This document shows positions 1 to 6,461 of a stretch of 7,975 nucleotides of DNA, in pieces. Position 1 is the stretch's first letter. Each line of letters begins with the position of its first letter. The notes beneath the pieces are model-generated. The model was given only the letters and a program-made list of their open reading frames with translations, searched no databases and was not told where the DNA came from. Origin of the DNA: an uncultured Acidimicrobiaceae bacterium (lineage in GTDB: Bacteria; Actinomycetota; Acidimicrobiia; Acidimicrobiales; Bog-793). The stretch lies in the NCBI GenBank assembly GCA_903907185.1, contig CAIVND010000094.1:1-7975 (forward strand). The letters are read 5' to 3'. A program made the translations under genes and the position numbers.

Positions 1-38
1 AGATCTCTTACTGAGACTTCAAAGAAATGGAGAGCCGC

Positions 39-458
39 ATGACCGACATGAACGCGTTTAATCAGCAGATCATCGAAGAGTTTCGAGGCAATGGAGGAAA
101 AGTTGGAGGAAACTTTGAGGGAGCGCCGATGCTGGTGCTGCACTCAACTGGAGCGAAGTCTGGCGCGGAGCGCCTTAACCCCATGATGTACCAGAAGGTT
201 GGCGATAACTACGCCGTCTTTGCCTCTAAGGGTGGGGCGCCCACAAATCCCGATTGGTTTCACAATCTCGTCGCTCATCCGCAGGTTGAGATCGAGGTTG
301 GATCGAAGAAGATCAATGCAACCGCGAAGGTTCTCGCCGGTGAAGCGAGAAATTCGATCTGGGAGAGCCAGAAGGTTGCTTTCCCTCAGTTCGCTGAGTA
401 CGAGACGAAGACGGACCGCGTTATTCCTGTCGTCCTCCTAGAGCCAGCCGACTCCTGA
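39..458 (+). CDS. Deazaflavin (F420)-dependent nitroreductase-family protein
   Basis: This 139-residue protein belongs to the small split-barrel family that includes mycobacterial Ddn, whose members use the deazaflavin cofactor F420 for reductions or bind related flavins. Family signatures are visible: an HSTGAKSG segment at residues 35-42 followed by a MMY strand, and GGAPTNPDWFHNLVAHP at 65-81, the most characteristic block. The length is close to the usual 130-150 residues. An in-frame ATG lies at 27, but I prefer the ATG at 39 because GGAGAG at 29-34 sits just in front of it, while nothing like a ribosome site precedes 27. There is no signal peptide or membrane segment, so it should be cytoplasmic. 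The gene stands 59 bases ahead of ychF on the same strand, with no evidence of a functional link. The physiological substrate cannot be read from sequence. Family assignment is confident; F420 rather than FMN use is inferred from family. Confidence 0.88.
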   Translation: MTDMNAFNQQIIEEFRGNGGKVGGNFEGAPMLVLHSTGAKSGAERLNPMMYQKVGDNYAVFASKGGAPTNPDWFHNLVAHPQVEIEVGSKKINATAKVLAGEARNSIWESQKVAFPQFAEYETKTDRVIPVVLLEPADS

Positions 459-501
459 TTTCAATGCACATATGCCACTAGCCTGAGCACCCGTTCGGCC
501 T

Positions 502-508
502 AGAGGAG
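502..508 (+). promoter_or_regulatory. Ribosome binding site of ychF
   Basis: AGAGGAG lies nine bases before a GTG codon at 518. It decides for the GTG start, which also places the conserved YchF N-terminus (SIGIVGLPNVGKST) directly after the initiator. Confidence 0.75.
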
Positions 509-517
509 CGTGTCACG

Positions 518-1597
518 GTGAGTCTCAGTATCGGTATCGTTGGACTTCCAAATGTTGGGAAGTCAACGCTCTTTAACGCGCTCACCAACAATGAGGTTCT
601 CGCTGCGAACTATCCCTTCGCGACCATCGAGCCCAATGTCGGAGTGGTTGCCGTACCGGACGCTCGACTCCAGCGACTCGCTGATCTCTTCCACAGTGAG
701 CGGATCGTTCCAGCCATGGTGACCTTCGTTGATATCGCGGGCATTGTTCGTGGGGCATCAGAGGGAGAGGGTCTCGGCAATAAGTTCCTAGCAGCGATCC
801 GTGAGTCGGATGCAATCTGTCAGGTTGTTCGAGCCTTTGAGGACGATGACATTATCCACGTGGACGGTAAGGTCGCCCCTGTCGATGACATCGCAACGAT
901 TAACACCGAGCTGATCCTCGCTGATCTTCAGACGGTCGACGGCCGCCTATCCAAGCTGGCGCGCGAGGCTCGGATGAAGCCTGATCTCATTCCTGTGCTT
1001 GAGGCAGTGACGAAGGCGCGTGAGATCCTCGATTCCGGGCGAACGATCTTTGAGTCTTCGGGCGAGGTTGATGTACAACAACTTCGCGACCTTCAGCTGC
1101 TCACGGCAAAGCCGTTCATCTATGTGTTTAATGTCGATGAATCCGGGCTATCGGATGCGGCCCTTCGAACGGAGCTTGCCGCACTGGTTCCAAATGCACA
1201 GTCGGTTGTGCTTTGTGCTCAGATCGAGGCAGAGGTTTCTGGCTTAGATGAGGCAGACGCGATTGAACTACTTGAGAGTTACGGTCAAGAGGAGTCAGGT
1301 CTTGCGCAGCTGGTGAAGACAGGATTTTCTGTATTGGGGCTTCAGACGTACCTCACTGCAGGAGAAAAGGAGACCCGCGCGTGGACGATTCACCAAGGTG
1401 ACACTGCGCCAGAGGCTGCTGGCGTAATTCATACTGACTTCCAACGGGGATTCATCAAAGCGGAGATCGTGAGCTATGAGGACCTCATAGCAACAGGATC
1501 GGTTGTGCAGGCCCGTGCAGCGGGGAAGGCTCGCATCGAAGGCAAGGACTATGTCATGCAAGACGGCGATGTCGTCGAGTTCAGGTTCAACGTCTAG
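518..1597 (+). CDS. ychF: Redox-regulated P-loop ATPase YchF (OLA1 family)
   Basis: This is a 359-residue member of the universally conserved Obg-like ATPase family, close to the 363 residues of the E. coli protein. YchF/OLA1 is a cytoplasmic, ribosome-associated nucleotidase that hydrolyses ATP in preference to GTP and is linked to translation and the oxidative stress response. The P-loop GLPNVGKS is at residues 9-16 and the G3 motif VDIAGIVRGAS at 71-81. The G4 position reads NVDE (205-208) instead of NKxD, the known reason for ATP preference in the family. A helical insertion follows G3, and the C-terminal TGS domain covers about 275-357 with the typical TAGEKETRAWTIHQG stretch and DFQRGFIKAE. 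Translation starts at GTG with a good ribosome site. All expected motifs are present and the frame is intact. Transcription may run on into the next gene after 85 bases, but a separate promoter there is possible. Confidence 0.97.
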   Translation: MSLSIGIVGLPNVGKSTLFNALTNNEVLAANYPFATIEPNVGVVAVPDARLQRLADLFHSERIVPAMVTFVDIAGIVRGASEGEGLGNKFLAAIRESDAICQVVRAFEDDDIIHVDGKVAPVDDIATINTELILADLQTVDGRLSKLAREARMKPDLIPVLEAVTKAREILDSGRTIFESSGEVDVQQLRDLQLLTAKPFIYVFNVDESGLSDAALRTELAALVPNAQSVVLCAQIEAEVSGLDEADAIELLESYGQEESGLAQLVKTGFSVLGLQTYLTAGEKETRAWTIHQGDTAPEAAGVIHTDFQRGFIKAEIVSYEDLIATGSVVQARAAGKARIEGKDYVMQDGDVVEFRFNV

Positions 1598-1656
1598 TAC
1601 GACGCGATTCATGGCCTTAGTCGAGAGGATTGAGGGCATCCACCTGGTGGAAAAGA

Positions 1657-1684
1657 TTGACCATCGGGCATAGCCTCGTACTAT
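1657..1684 (+). promoter_or_regulatory. Candidate sigma-70-type promoter for the histidine-rich gene
   Basis: TTGACC at 1657-1662 (five of six matches to the -35 consensus) is separated by 16 bases from TACTAT at 1679-1684 (four of six to the -10 consensus). The -10 element would overlap the ATG at 1683. If it is real, transcription would begin near 1691 and the first usable start codon would be the ATG at 1701. This is a by-eye match in a short gap and could be chance. Confidence 0.3.
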
Positions 1685-2207
1685 GGACAACGATCGCGAG
1701 ATGAACCAAAGCCTGCTTTCACCGCTCGAAACTCATATCGTTGACCTCGTTGCAGAGCTGAGTGCCTGCATTGGAGCGCTCTGTGACGCTGACGAAGCTG
1801 CTTATCCGCTTGGTGAGTTTGACCAGCGACTCCTCCTTGAGCATCTTCAGGTTGTGGAGCGATACATCTTGGCTCAGGTGGCGGGCAGGGCCTACCCGGA
1901 TAGATTCCGACTCATTGGGCACAGTGCGCCTCGAAGAGAGATTCATCCCTCAGACCATGGTCAAGATGATGACCACCATGACCATAGTCACGAAGGCCAC
2001 AACCACGACAGTGAAGACCAAGGACACCGTTTGGACAAGACATCACATCTGATCGATCCGGAGGAGGCCAAATCGGCTCACCTTTCTGGCAGGGCAATTC
2101 TCGGCGAACATCCGTTTGAACATGGACACGATCACGGCGAAGGTCATGATCATGCCGACGAGTGGGATTGGGAGCCTCTCGATGAAAGTGGTTCGCATAA
2201 CTCCTAG
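1683..2207 (+). CDS. Histidine-rich hypothetical protein, probable metal binder
   Basis: I do not recognise this 174-residue protein as a named family. Residues about 12-70 look like a compact, mostly helical domain containing two cysteines (29 and 34) and the segment LLLEHLQVVERYILAQV. The second half is dominated by His, Asp and Glu: ten histidines lie between residues 88 and 122, many in DHxH-like spacing, and six more between 143 and 157 in an HGHDHGEGHDH run. Such tracts bind Ni, Zn, Co or Cu in proteins such as metallochaperones and ZIP/CDF transporters, so metal sequestration or delivery is the reasonable inference. No membrane segment or signal peptide is visible, so it is probably a soluble cytoplasmic protein. 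Neither ATG (1683 or 1701) has a convincing ribosome site, so the start is uncertain and the message may be leaderless. It converges with the downstream hydrolase gene over a 36-base gap. Confidence 0.75.
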   Translation: MDNDREMNQSLLSPLETHIVDLVAELSACIGALCDADEAAYPLGEFDQRLLLEHLQVVERYILAQVAGRAYPDRFRLIGHSAPRREIHPSDHGQDDDHHDHSHEGHNHDSEDQGHRLDKTSHLIDPEEAKSAHLSGRAILGEHPFEHGHDHGEGHDHADEWDWEPLDESGSHNS

Positions 2208-2243
2208 GCGTCTATCGGTGCCGCAGCCCTTTCGTTCTGGTAC

Positions 2244-3059
2244 CTATTCGACACAGGCGGCGATCTCATTCCTCGTCGCAATCCAACAGTCGTCGGCCAT
2301 TTTGAGTTGTGTGAGGATGGTTCGCAGTGCGCTGAGCCCGGCTGGTCGGCCGCCAATGTGTGCATGAACAGTGACATCGAGGTAGGTCTTTTGCCGGCTG
2401 CGGCGATGCTCGTCAAGGATCTCAGTAAAGGTCTGAGCGAGCTCTCGAGCGGGCTGCCCGTATCGTACGAAGAGCGGGAGATCGTTCACCTCCATCCCAA
2501 AGGGAAGTGCCACGATTGGACCAGCTTGGGTCTGTTCCACGCTGGGAAGGTCAGCGTCAAAGACATCTCCATACCAAGACAGACCCTCAGCCGCAAGTAA
2601 CTCCGATGTGTATTGACTTGGTGTGCACCGTGGGCTGATCCATCCAGCCGGTCGTATGCCGGTTGTCTTTTCGAGGGCCTCGAGAGAACTTGCAATGTCG
2701 GTCTGTTCCTCCTCTTTTGTGATTGAGGCGGGGATGATGTTCTGGGAGTAGGAGTGGCCACACAGTTCATGTCCAGCCGAGACGATCTGTCGAAGAGAGT
2801 CAGGTGCACTCTCGGTAAGGATCCCACTCGCATAGAACGAACCGCGAACACCAAACTCGGACAGAAGTTCGAGGAGATGGTAGATCCCAGTCGTCCGGCC
2901 ATAGCGCGCCCAGGAGATCGCCTGGTAGTCGACCGCTCCCCCCGGAAGGGGATTACCCATCGGGCCGATGCTTGGCGCAACGCCATCAGCCCACTGCTCG
3001 TACATCACATTGATGACGACCGCTCTCGGTCGTCCGGTTGGCCAGATTTCAAGTGACAT
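2244..3059 (-). CDS. Polysaccharide deacetylase-like (CE4/NodB fold) hydrolase, PuuE-type active site
   Basis: This 271-residue protein has the NodB-homology fold of carbohydrate esterase family 4, in the branch containing PuuE allantoinase and Helicobacter PgdA. Supporting segments are VVINVMYEQW (14-23), DYQAISWARYGRTTGIYHLLELLSEFGVRGSFYASG (44-79), GHELCGHSYSQN (96-107), GWISPRCTPS (139-148) and VHAHIGGRPAG (231-241). The general-base Asp of metal-dependent members is Asn17 here, and the H-x3-H metal motif reads H102-x3-Q106. PuuE also lacks these metal ligands and hydrolyses allantoin without a metal. The protein may therefore act on a C-N bond of a ureide, imide or amide rather than on a glycan; the substrate is unknown. 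No signal peptide is visible, which argues against a cell-wall role. GAGGGAG lies immediately before the ATG, although spacing is short. The gene is divergent from the bicupin gene at 3293 and has no purine-catabolism neighbours in view. Confidence 0.87.
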   Translation of the reverse strand: MSLEIWPTGRPRAVVINVMYEQWADGVAPSIGPMGNPLPGGAVDYQAISWARYGRTTGIYHLLELLSEFGVRGSFYASGILTESAPDSLRQIVSAGHELCGHSYSQNIIPASITKEEEQTDIASSLEALEKTTGIRPAGWISPRCTPSQYTSELLAAEGLSWYGDVFDADLPSVEQTQAGPIVALPFGMEVNDLPLFVRYGQPARELAQTFTEILDEHRRSRQKTYLDVTVHAHIGGRPAGLSALRTILTQLKMADDCWIATRNEIAACVE

Positions 3060-3292
3060 GGACTCCCTCTGTTCTCGACTTCGACTTCGGTAGATCGAGC
3101 CATATCTCGAATGGCAACGCAGTCGCTGATGATCATTTGGTGTTGTTAGAGGGTAGCTGGAGGGCGAAGGTTGATGTAGTTCATGGTTCGAACAAAAATT
3201 AACGAGACCGGTTAGGATGATTTACATAACGGTGCCGATTGGGACACCTACCAACACAGCTCGCAGAACACAATTCGATTGAGGAGAGATGG
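3060..3292. promoter_or_regulatory. Divergent intergenic region between hydrolase and bicupin genes
   Basis: This 233-base gap must hold the promoters of both the minus-strand hydrolase and the plus-strand bicupin gene. It is clearly richer in A and T between about 3190 and 3230. I see only weak matches to promoter elements, for example TTAACG at 3199-3204 with TTTACATAAC at 3221-3230, and do not claim a precise promoter. A small inverted repeat, TCGAG-CCATAT-CTCGA, lies near 3094-3109 and could be an operator or chance. Nothing indicates a small gene. Confidence 0.4.
3281..3288 (+). promoter_or_regulatory. Ribosome binding site of the first bicupin gene
   Basis: GAGGAGAG sits four to six bases before the ATG at 3293. 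It decides against an upstream in-frame TTG at 3239, which has no ribosome site and would only add 18 unconserved-looking residues. Confidence 0.78.
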
Positions 3293-4345
3293 ATGGCTGA
3301 ATCAGATCGCGTTTTCGTGAGGGGACTTACCTCTGAAGATTATGGAATGAAAGAACAGCGTCGTCACCAGCTCGATGCACCGCGGGTCCGTGCTGCATCC
3401 GGTGAGGATCATGGCTCGGTTACCACCTGGGATAGCTCTGGAGACAACAGCGAGCGCGGTATCTCGACGTGGACTCACATTGAGCCTGCTGACGACCCAT
3501 TTTTGACACAGAGCCTGAACGTTTACTTCCACGACTTTCCACCGAATTCGTCCAACCGAGGCCACGGACACCAGAATGAAGCCGCCTTTTATGTGCTCGA
3601 TGGCAAAGGCTATGAGATTCATGATGGACAGCGCTATGACTGGGAGAAGGGTGACTTTTACGTTGTCCACACCGACTCCGTTCACCGCCACTTCAACCCC
3701 TATGAGGAGCCTGCGACGGTCATGATCGTCAAGGCCAAGCCAATGTGGATGTTCCTCGGACTGCTTCAGCAGGGCAAGAGCTACAACCCACTGGCAAAGG
3801 GCGAACTGCCTGACTTTGGTGAGCGCGTTGAGTGGGGCCAGATCTGGACCGACGGCGTCCTCGACCGCAAGAAGGTCGTCGGCAAGAACGACGCACCATG
3901 GGAGATGACGCCACTAGGCAAGATCCGTACCTTCTCCTCACCAGAGCGCACCGATGTCCGGATGTTCTCGGTTGACGCATTTGAACTTGAGATCCCTGCG
4001 GGCAGCCACTCAGGCAAGAGTTGGAAGATGTCTGATGAGATCTTGCACATCGTCTCCGGATCGGGCTACAGCCTCCACTGGGAGGTTGAGGCCGAGATCG
4101 ATGACAAGTACTACGCCCACATTGCAAAGGAGCCGAAGCGCTTCGACTTCAAGAAGGGCGACACCCTCTACGTGCCGCACAACACCATTAGCCAACACTT
4201 TGCTGCAGATGGCACGCCGCTGGTGATGTTTTCCGGTCAGAACCGTGTGTACAAGCACCTTGGCTACGACAAGGTTGCCTACCTTGAAAATGCACCGGAG
4301 TATGAGGGTGCGAAGGTCAAAAGCGGAGCAGCAGTAGGCGCATAG
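3293..4345 (+). CDS. Bicupin protein, dioxygenase-like; second metal site degenerate
   Basis: This 350-residue cytoplasmic protein has two cupin beta-barrels. The first (about 70-150) carries GHGHQNEAAFYVLDGKG with His91 and His93, then GDFYVVHTDSVHRHFN with His131. The usual glutamate ligand position is Ala97, giving a three-histidine site like that of gentisate 1,2-dioxygenase and related ring-cleaving or diketone-cleaving oxygenases. The second barrel (about 225-318) keeps the cupin framework (DEILHIVSGSGYSLHW, KGDTLYVPHNTISQHF), but the expected His-x-His reads Ser243-x-Lys245 and the later His is Ser300, so it probably binds no metal. The overall size also matches gentisate dioxygenases, which keep iron in the N-terminal half, but sequence resemblance elsewhere is not obvious to me, so the substrate is unassigned. 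It could also be a non-catalytic binding protein. The gene stands alone on its strand and ends in a strong hairpin. Confidence 0.85.
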   Translation: MAESDRVFVRGLTSEDYGMKEQRRHQLDAPRVRAASGEDHGSVTTWDSSGDNSERGISTWTHIEPADDPFLTQSLNVYFHDFPPNSSNRGHGHQNEAAFYVLDGKGYEIHDGQRYDWEKGDFYVVHTDSVHRHFNPYEEPATVMIVKAKPMWMFLGLLQQGKSYNPLAKGELPDFGERVEWGQIWTDGVLDRKKVVGKNDAPWEMTPLGKIRTFSSPERTDVRMFSVDAFELEIPAGSHSGKSWKMSDEILHIVSGSGYSLHWEVEAEIDDKYYAHIAKEPKRFDFKKGDTLYVPHNTISQHFAADGTPLVMFSGQNRVYKHLGYDKVAYLENAPEYEGAKVKSGAAVGA

Positions 4346-4390
4346 CTGTTCGCCGGGCAACGCTCGGTGAAACCAATGATCTGAATGAAC

Positions 4391-4424
4391 GACTGAACCC
4401 CCGCAGCGATGCGGGGGTTCAGTC
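4391..4424. terminator. Bidirectional hairpin terminator between convergent genes
   Basis: A perfect 15-bp stem (4391-4405 with 4410-4424) rich in G and C closes a GCGA tetraloop, a GNRA-type loop. It lies 45 bases after the bicupin stop and 43 bases after the stop of the minus-strand gene at 4468, so it can serve both. The T-rich tail is weak on either side, so efficiency is uncertain, but stem and location support termination. Confidence 0.8.
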
Positions 4425-4467
4425 TGTGTCATCGAAACGGCGATTGAATCAAACTCTGATCTTTGGA

Positions 4468-4992
4468 CTATCGAGCGCCCTGAGGTTGAACGGTTGACCA
4501 TGTTGATGCGGTCGCGCTTGGAGGAGTCTCCGATTTCACTGAAGTCTCACCTGGTGGAGGCGGTGGAGGCGTTGGCCAGCTCTGGTCAAGCAGACGCTGA
4601 GCCTGCTCGATTGCCTGCGCTCGGCGCATCGCCGCCTCTTCAAGTTGGCGACGGATCATCTCTTTACGCTCAAGAAGCTTACTAAAGATATCGTTTGCCT
4701 CTTTGACTCTTGCGGCTAAGTAGGTGGCAGCTTCGGGGATGTCGTTGAGCTCGATCTTCCAAGCAAGTACCTCAGGTCCCATAAATGTTGGGTTGGTGTC
4801 GGTAAAGAGGAGGCTTCCCTGCCGCGAAGGTCCAGTCGCCTGTGCGAAGCATTGGTACCAAGTCTTGTCATCGGGCAGATCGAGCTTGAATTCAAGGCTG
4901 ACCACATCGCCGTCAACGTCTATGACCCGACGCTCGCGCAACGTGAGATGAACCCAGGCGATCGGCGTGTTCTGGTTCGATTCTGCTGTCAT
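4468..4992 (-). CDS. Hypothetical protein with helical segment and polyproline tail
   Basis: I do not recognise the family of this 174-residue protein. The N-terminal half (about 8-84) looks like a small beta-rich domain, with strands such as IAWVHLTLRERRVIDVDG and VVSLEFKLDLP, and a TWYQCFAQATGP block. Residues about 87-137 are charged and Ala/Leu-rich without helix breakers and should form a long helix or coiled coil. The C-terminus is a low-complexity tail with PTPPPPPP at 140-147, then Ser/Thr/Pro, typical of a flexible protein-interaction region. An upstream in-frame ATG at 5046 exists, but the ATG at 4992 is preferred: AGGA at 4999-5002 has proper spacing, and the extra 18 residues look non-coding. 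A full AGGAGG at 5011-5016 lies too far upstream (18 bases) for ideal use. No signal peptide or membrane segment is seen. It is separated from the second bicupin gene by a terminator, so it is probably transcribed on its own. Confidence 0.72.
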   Translation of the reverse strand: MTAESNQNTPIAWVHLTLRERRVIDVDGDVVSLEFKLDLPDDKTWYQCFAQATGPSRQGSLLFTDTNPTFMGPEVLAWKIELNDIPEAATYLAARVKEANDIFSKLLERKEMIRRQLEEAAMRRAQAIEQAQRLLDQSWPTPPPPPPGETSVKSETPPSATASTWSTVQPQGAR

Positions 4993-5118
4993 CTGATGTC
5001 CTAACGACGTCCTCCTATCGACAATACAACGACAACGCTTTGGCACTGCGAGTTTTGTATTTTGTATAGCGCTTAGCTGGTTGTTTGTGCTGAAGTTTCA
5101 CGGTCGGCCTGAGAAAGC

Positions 5119-5150
5119 AAGAGAGCCCGACCAGATGGCCGGACTCTCTT
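5119..5150 (-). terminator. Rho-independent-type terminator of the second bicupin gene
   Basis: Read on the minus strand this forms a 14-pair stem with an ATCT loop and a T-rich following stretch (GCTTTCTC), starting 20 bases after the bicupin stop. Two positions pair only as G-U on the minus-strand RNA and would be C-A mismatches on the plus strand, so the hairpin is built for minus-strand transcription. Confidence 0.82.
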
Positions 5151-5170
5151 AATGGAACTGGTGTGTTCGA

Positions 5171-6370
5171 TCAGTCCTTCTGGTAGAGCTCCTCAGGCAT
5201 TGCCGAGGTCTGGCCATGGCCGGCAAGCTGTTCTTGGAACATATTGCGGATGAAGGGGTCTTCCTTTGAGTAACCAATGGAACGGCCACCCTCTTCGATG
5301 TTCAAGTTTCCGGACTTGCCGGTCTCACGGTTGAGGCTGTCGAGCACGGTCGGTGTTGGTCCACCCCAGTAGTTGATGAAGCGAATTGGCCCATCGGAGA
5401 CGGGGAAGTGCTGGTGGAACCAGTCGCCACCACCGGGAGCCGCCGCAACGAGGCCACCCTGTACGTAATGCAGGATGCGAACCTTGTCGCCGTTTCCGTC
5501 CTTCCATGGCGTGGTGCCATATTGACGCTGCCAGTTGAAGGTATAACCCGCACCTTTCAGGCAGACAAGCACGGCACCGGCCTCGTGGTAGTGACCACGG
5601 GAGTACTTGCCAACGGGATACTGGCTGATGAAGCCGTTGTGGTCTCGTTCGAAGCCACGAAAGCCCGGCTGGATTCGTCGATAACCGGGTATGCGCTGGT
5701 TGTCGAGGGGGAGATCGGCATCGATGATGTCAGGGTAGAAGTTCGTCCGAGCCTGAGCACGCTTGTTGTCCGGCACGGCATAGAGCTTCTCGTCGTACTT
5801 GAAGAAATCATCATCTTCGGAGTAATGCGCTTTGAAGATGTAGTCGTTCTCAAAGATGAACTCACGGTCGCGGATCATGTTGTAGAGCGGGGGAGCGTTG
5901 GTCGTCGCGAGGATGAGTACACGCTCGTTCGTCGCATTGATGAGGCGGTGACTGACGTTCGGCGGCATATAGAAGAGTGATCCAGGCTGCCACTCGAAGA
6001 TGCGCTTCGGCCCACCCTCTTTCGTCCAGGTCTCGGTGGTGCCGTGACCCTCCATGACGAGATAGAACTCGTGATAGAGGTGGCGCTCCGGGTTGAGCTG
6101 ACCACGGCCAGGGATCTCAAGTACGTACATCCCTTTGATGCCCTCGAGGCTGTCAAGGTAGAGGAAGGCTCCATTGCCGCCGAGGCGCTCCCATGGCTTG
6201 AGCTCGAGGTTACGGATGTTCTCTACGCCAATAATGCCGCCATAGACAGGAATGTTTTCCTCGGCCATGAACTGCTCGTAGGGAGTCTTCTCTGACTCCC
6301 AGCTCTGGATTCCCGCACGAGATTGGTCCCCGGTGGGCTCCGAGAACATCTCCTTCTCAAGTTCAGCCAT
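5171..6370 (-). CDS. Bicupin protein downstream of eutA
   Basis: This is a 399-residue protein with two cupin barrels and a long N-terminal extension (about 1-60). The first barrel (about 62-160) has PERHLYHEFYLVMEGHGTTETW, placing Glu95, His97 and Glu101 at ligand positions, then GSLFYMPPNVSHRLIN with His141. The second barrel (about 240-335) has GHYHEAGAVLVCLKGAGY with His260 and His262, Ala266 at the usual Glu position, and WFHQHF with His319, a three-histidine site like those of gentisate-type dioxygenases. Both metal sites therefore look usable. No signal peptide or membrane segment is seen. I recognise the bicupin fold but not a substrate; an oxygenase, isomerase or small-molecule binding protein are all possible. 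It lies 91 bases downstream of eutA on the same strand with its own strong ribosome site and a terminator after it, so co-transcription with eutA is plausible. EutQ, a cupin of eut operons, is a single short domain and is not equivalent. Confidence 0.87.
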   Translation of the reverse strand: MAELEKEMFSEPTGDQSRAGIQSWESEKTPYEQFMAEENIPVYGGIIGVENIRNLELKPWERLGGNGAFLYLDSLEGIKGMYVLEIPGRGQLNPERHLYHEFYLVMEGHGTTETWTKEGGPKRIFEWQPGSLFYMPPNVSHRLINATNERVLILATTNAPPLYNMIRDREFIFENDYIFKAHYSEDDDFFKYDEKLYAVPDNKRAQARTNFYPDIIDADLPLDNQRIPGYRRIQPGFRGFERDHNGFISQYPVGKYSRGHYHEAGAVLVCLKGAGYTFNWQRQYGTTPWKDGNGDKVRILHYVQGGLVAAAPGGGDWFHQHFPVSDGPIRFINYWGGPTPTVLDSLNRETGKSGNLNIEEGGRSIGYSKEDPFIRNMFQEQLAGHGQTSAMPEELYQKD

Positions 6371-6375
6371 GTTTG

Positions 6376-6381
6376 CTCCTT
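6376..6381 (-). promoter_or_regulatory. Ribosome binding site of the second bicupin gene
   Basis: On the minus strand AAGGAG precedes the ATG at 6370 by five bases. It is the strongest ribosome site in the window and fixes the start codon. Confidence 0.8.
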
Positions 6382-6416
6382 GGTCTCGGCCCGTTTGTGC
6401 GCCTGTTACATGTGGT

Positions 6417-6435
6417 GCCCGACCAGCGGTCGGAC
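6417..6435 (-). other. Short hairpin between eutA and the second bicupin gene
   Basis: GTCCGACC and GGTCGGGC on the minus strand pair over eight positions (one as G-U) around a three-base GCT loop, 26 bases after the eutA stop. No T-tract follows, so it is a poor terminator. A partial terminator, an mRNA-stability element or an operator are possible, or chance. Confidence 0.4.
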
Positions 6436-6461
6436 GATACTTCAGAACCTACTGCACTGTT

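Noticed and set aside
1638..1650. Small palindrome TCCACC-T-GGTGGA after ychF, considered as a terminator
   Set aside because: Only six pairs with a one-base centre and no T-tract; too short to form a stable RNA hairpin.
1295..1690. 131-codon minus-strand frame overlapping the 3' end of ychF
   Set aside because: It overlaps the conserved TGS domain of YchF, has no recognisable motif and no ribosome site.
2486..2986. 166-codon minus-strand frame within the CE4-fold hydrolase gene
   Set aside because: Same strand, shifted frame; the Arg/Ser/Pro-rich product shows no domain, whereas the overlapping frame has conserved NodB-fold motifs.
3171..3199. TTGATG followed by an A-rich stretch as a promoter for the first bicupin gene
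   Set aside because: The -10 region (AAAAAT) matches poorly, and several equally weak alternatives exist in the same gap.
3239..3292. Upstream TTG start for the first bicupin gene
   Set aside because: No ribosome site before the TTG, while a strong GAGGAGAG sits right before the ATG at 3293.
3729..4127. 132-codon minus-strand frame opposite the first bicupin gene
   Set aside because: Arg/Ser/Cys-rich translation typical of a shadow frame, with cupin motifs on the coding strand.
5408..5980. 190-codon open frame on the plus strand, antisense to the second bicupin gene
   Set aside because: It lies wholly inside a gene with clear cupin motifs on the other strand, has no ribosome site, and its Val/Glu-rich product looks like the complement of the real codons.
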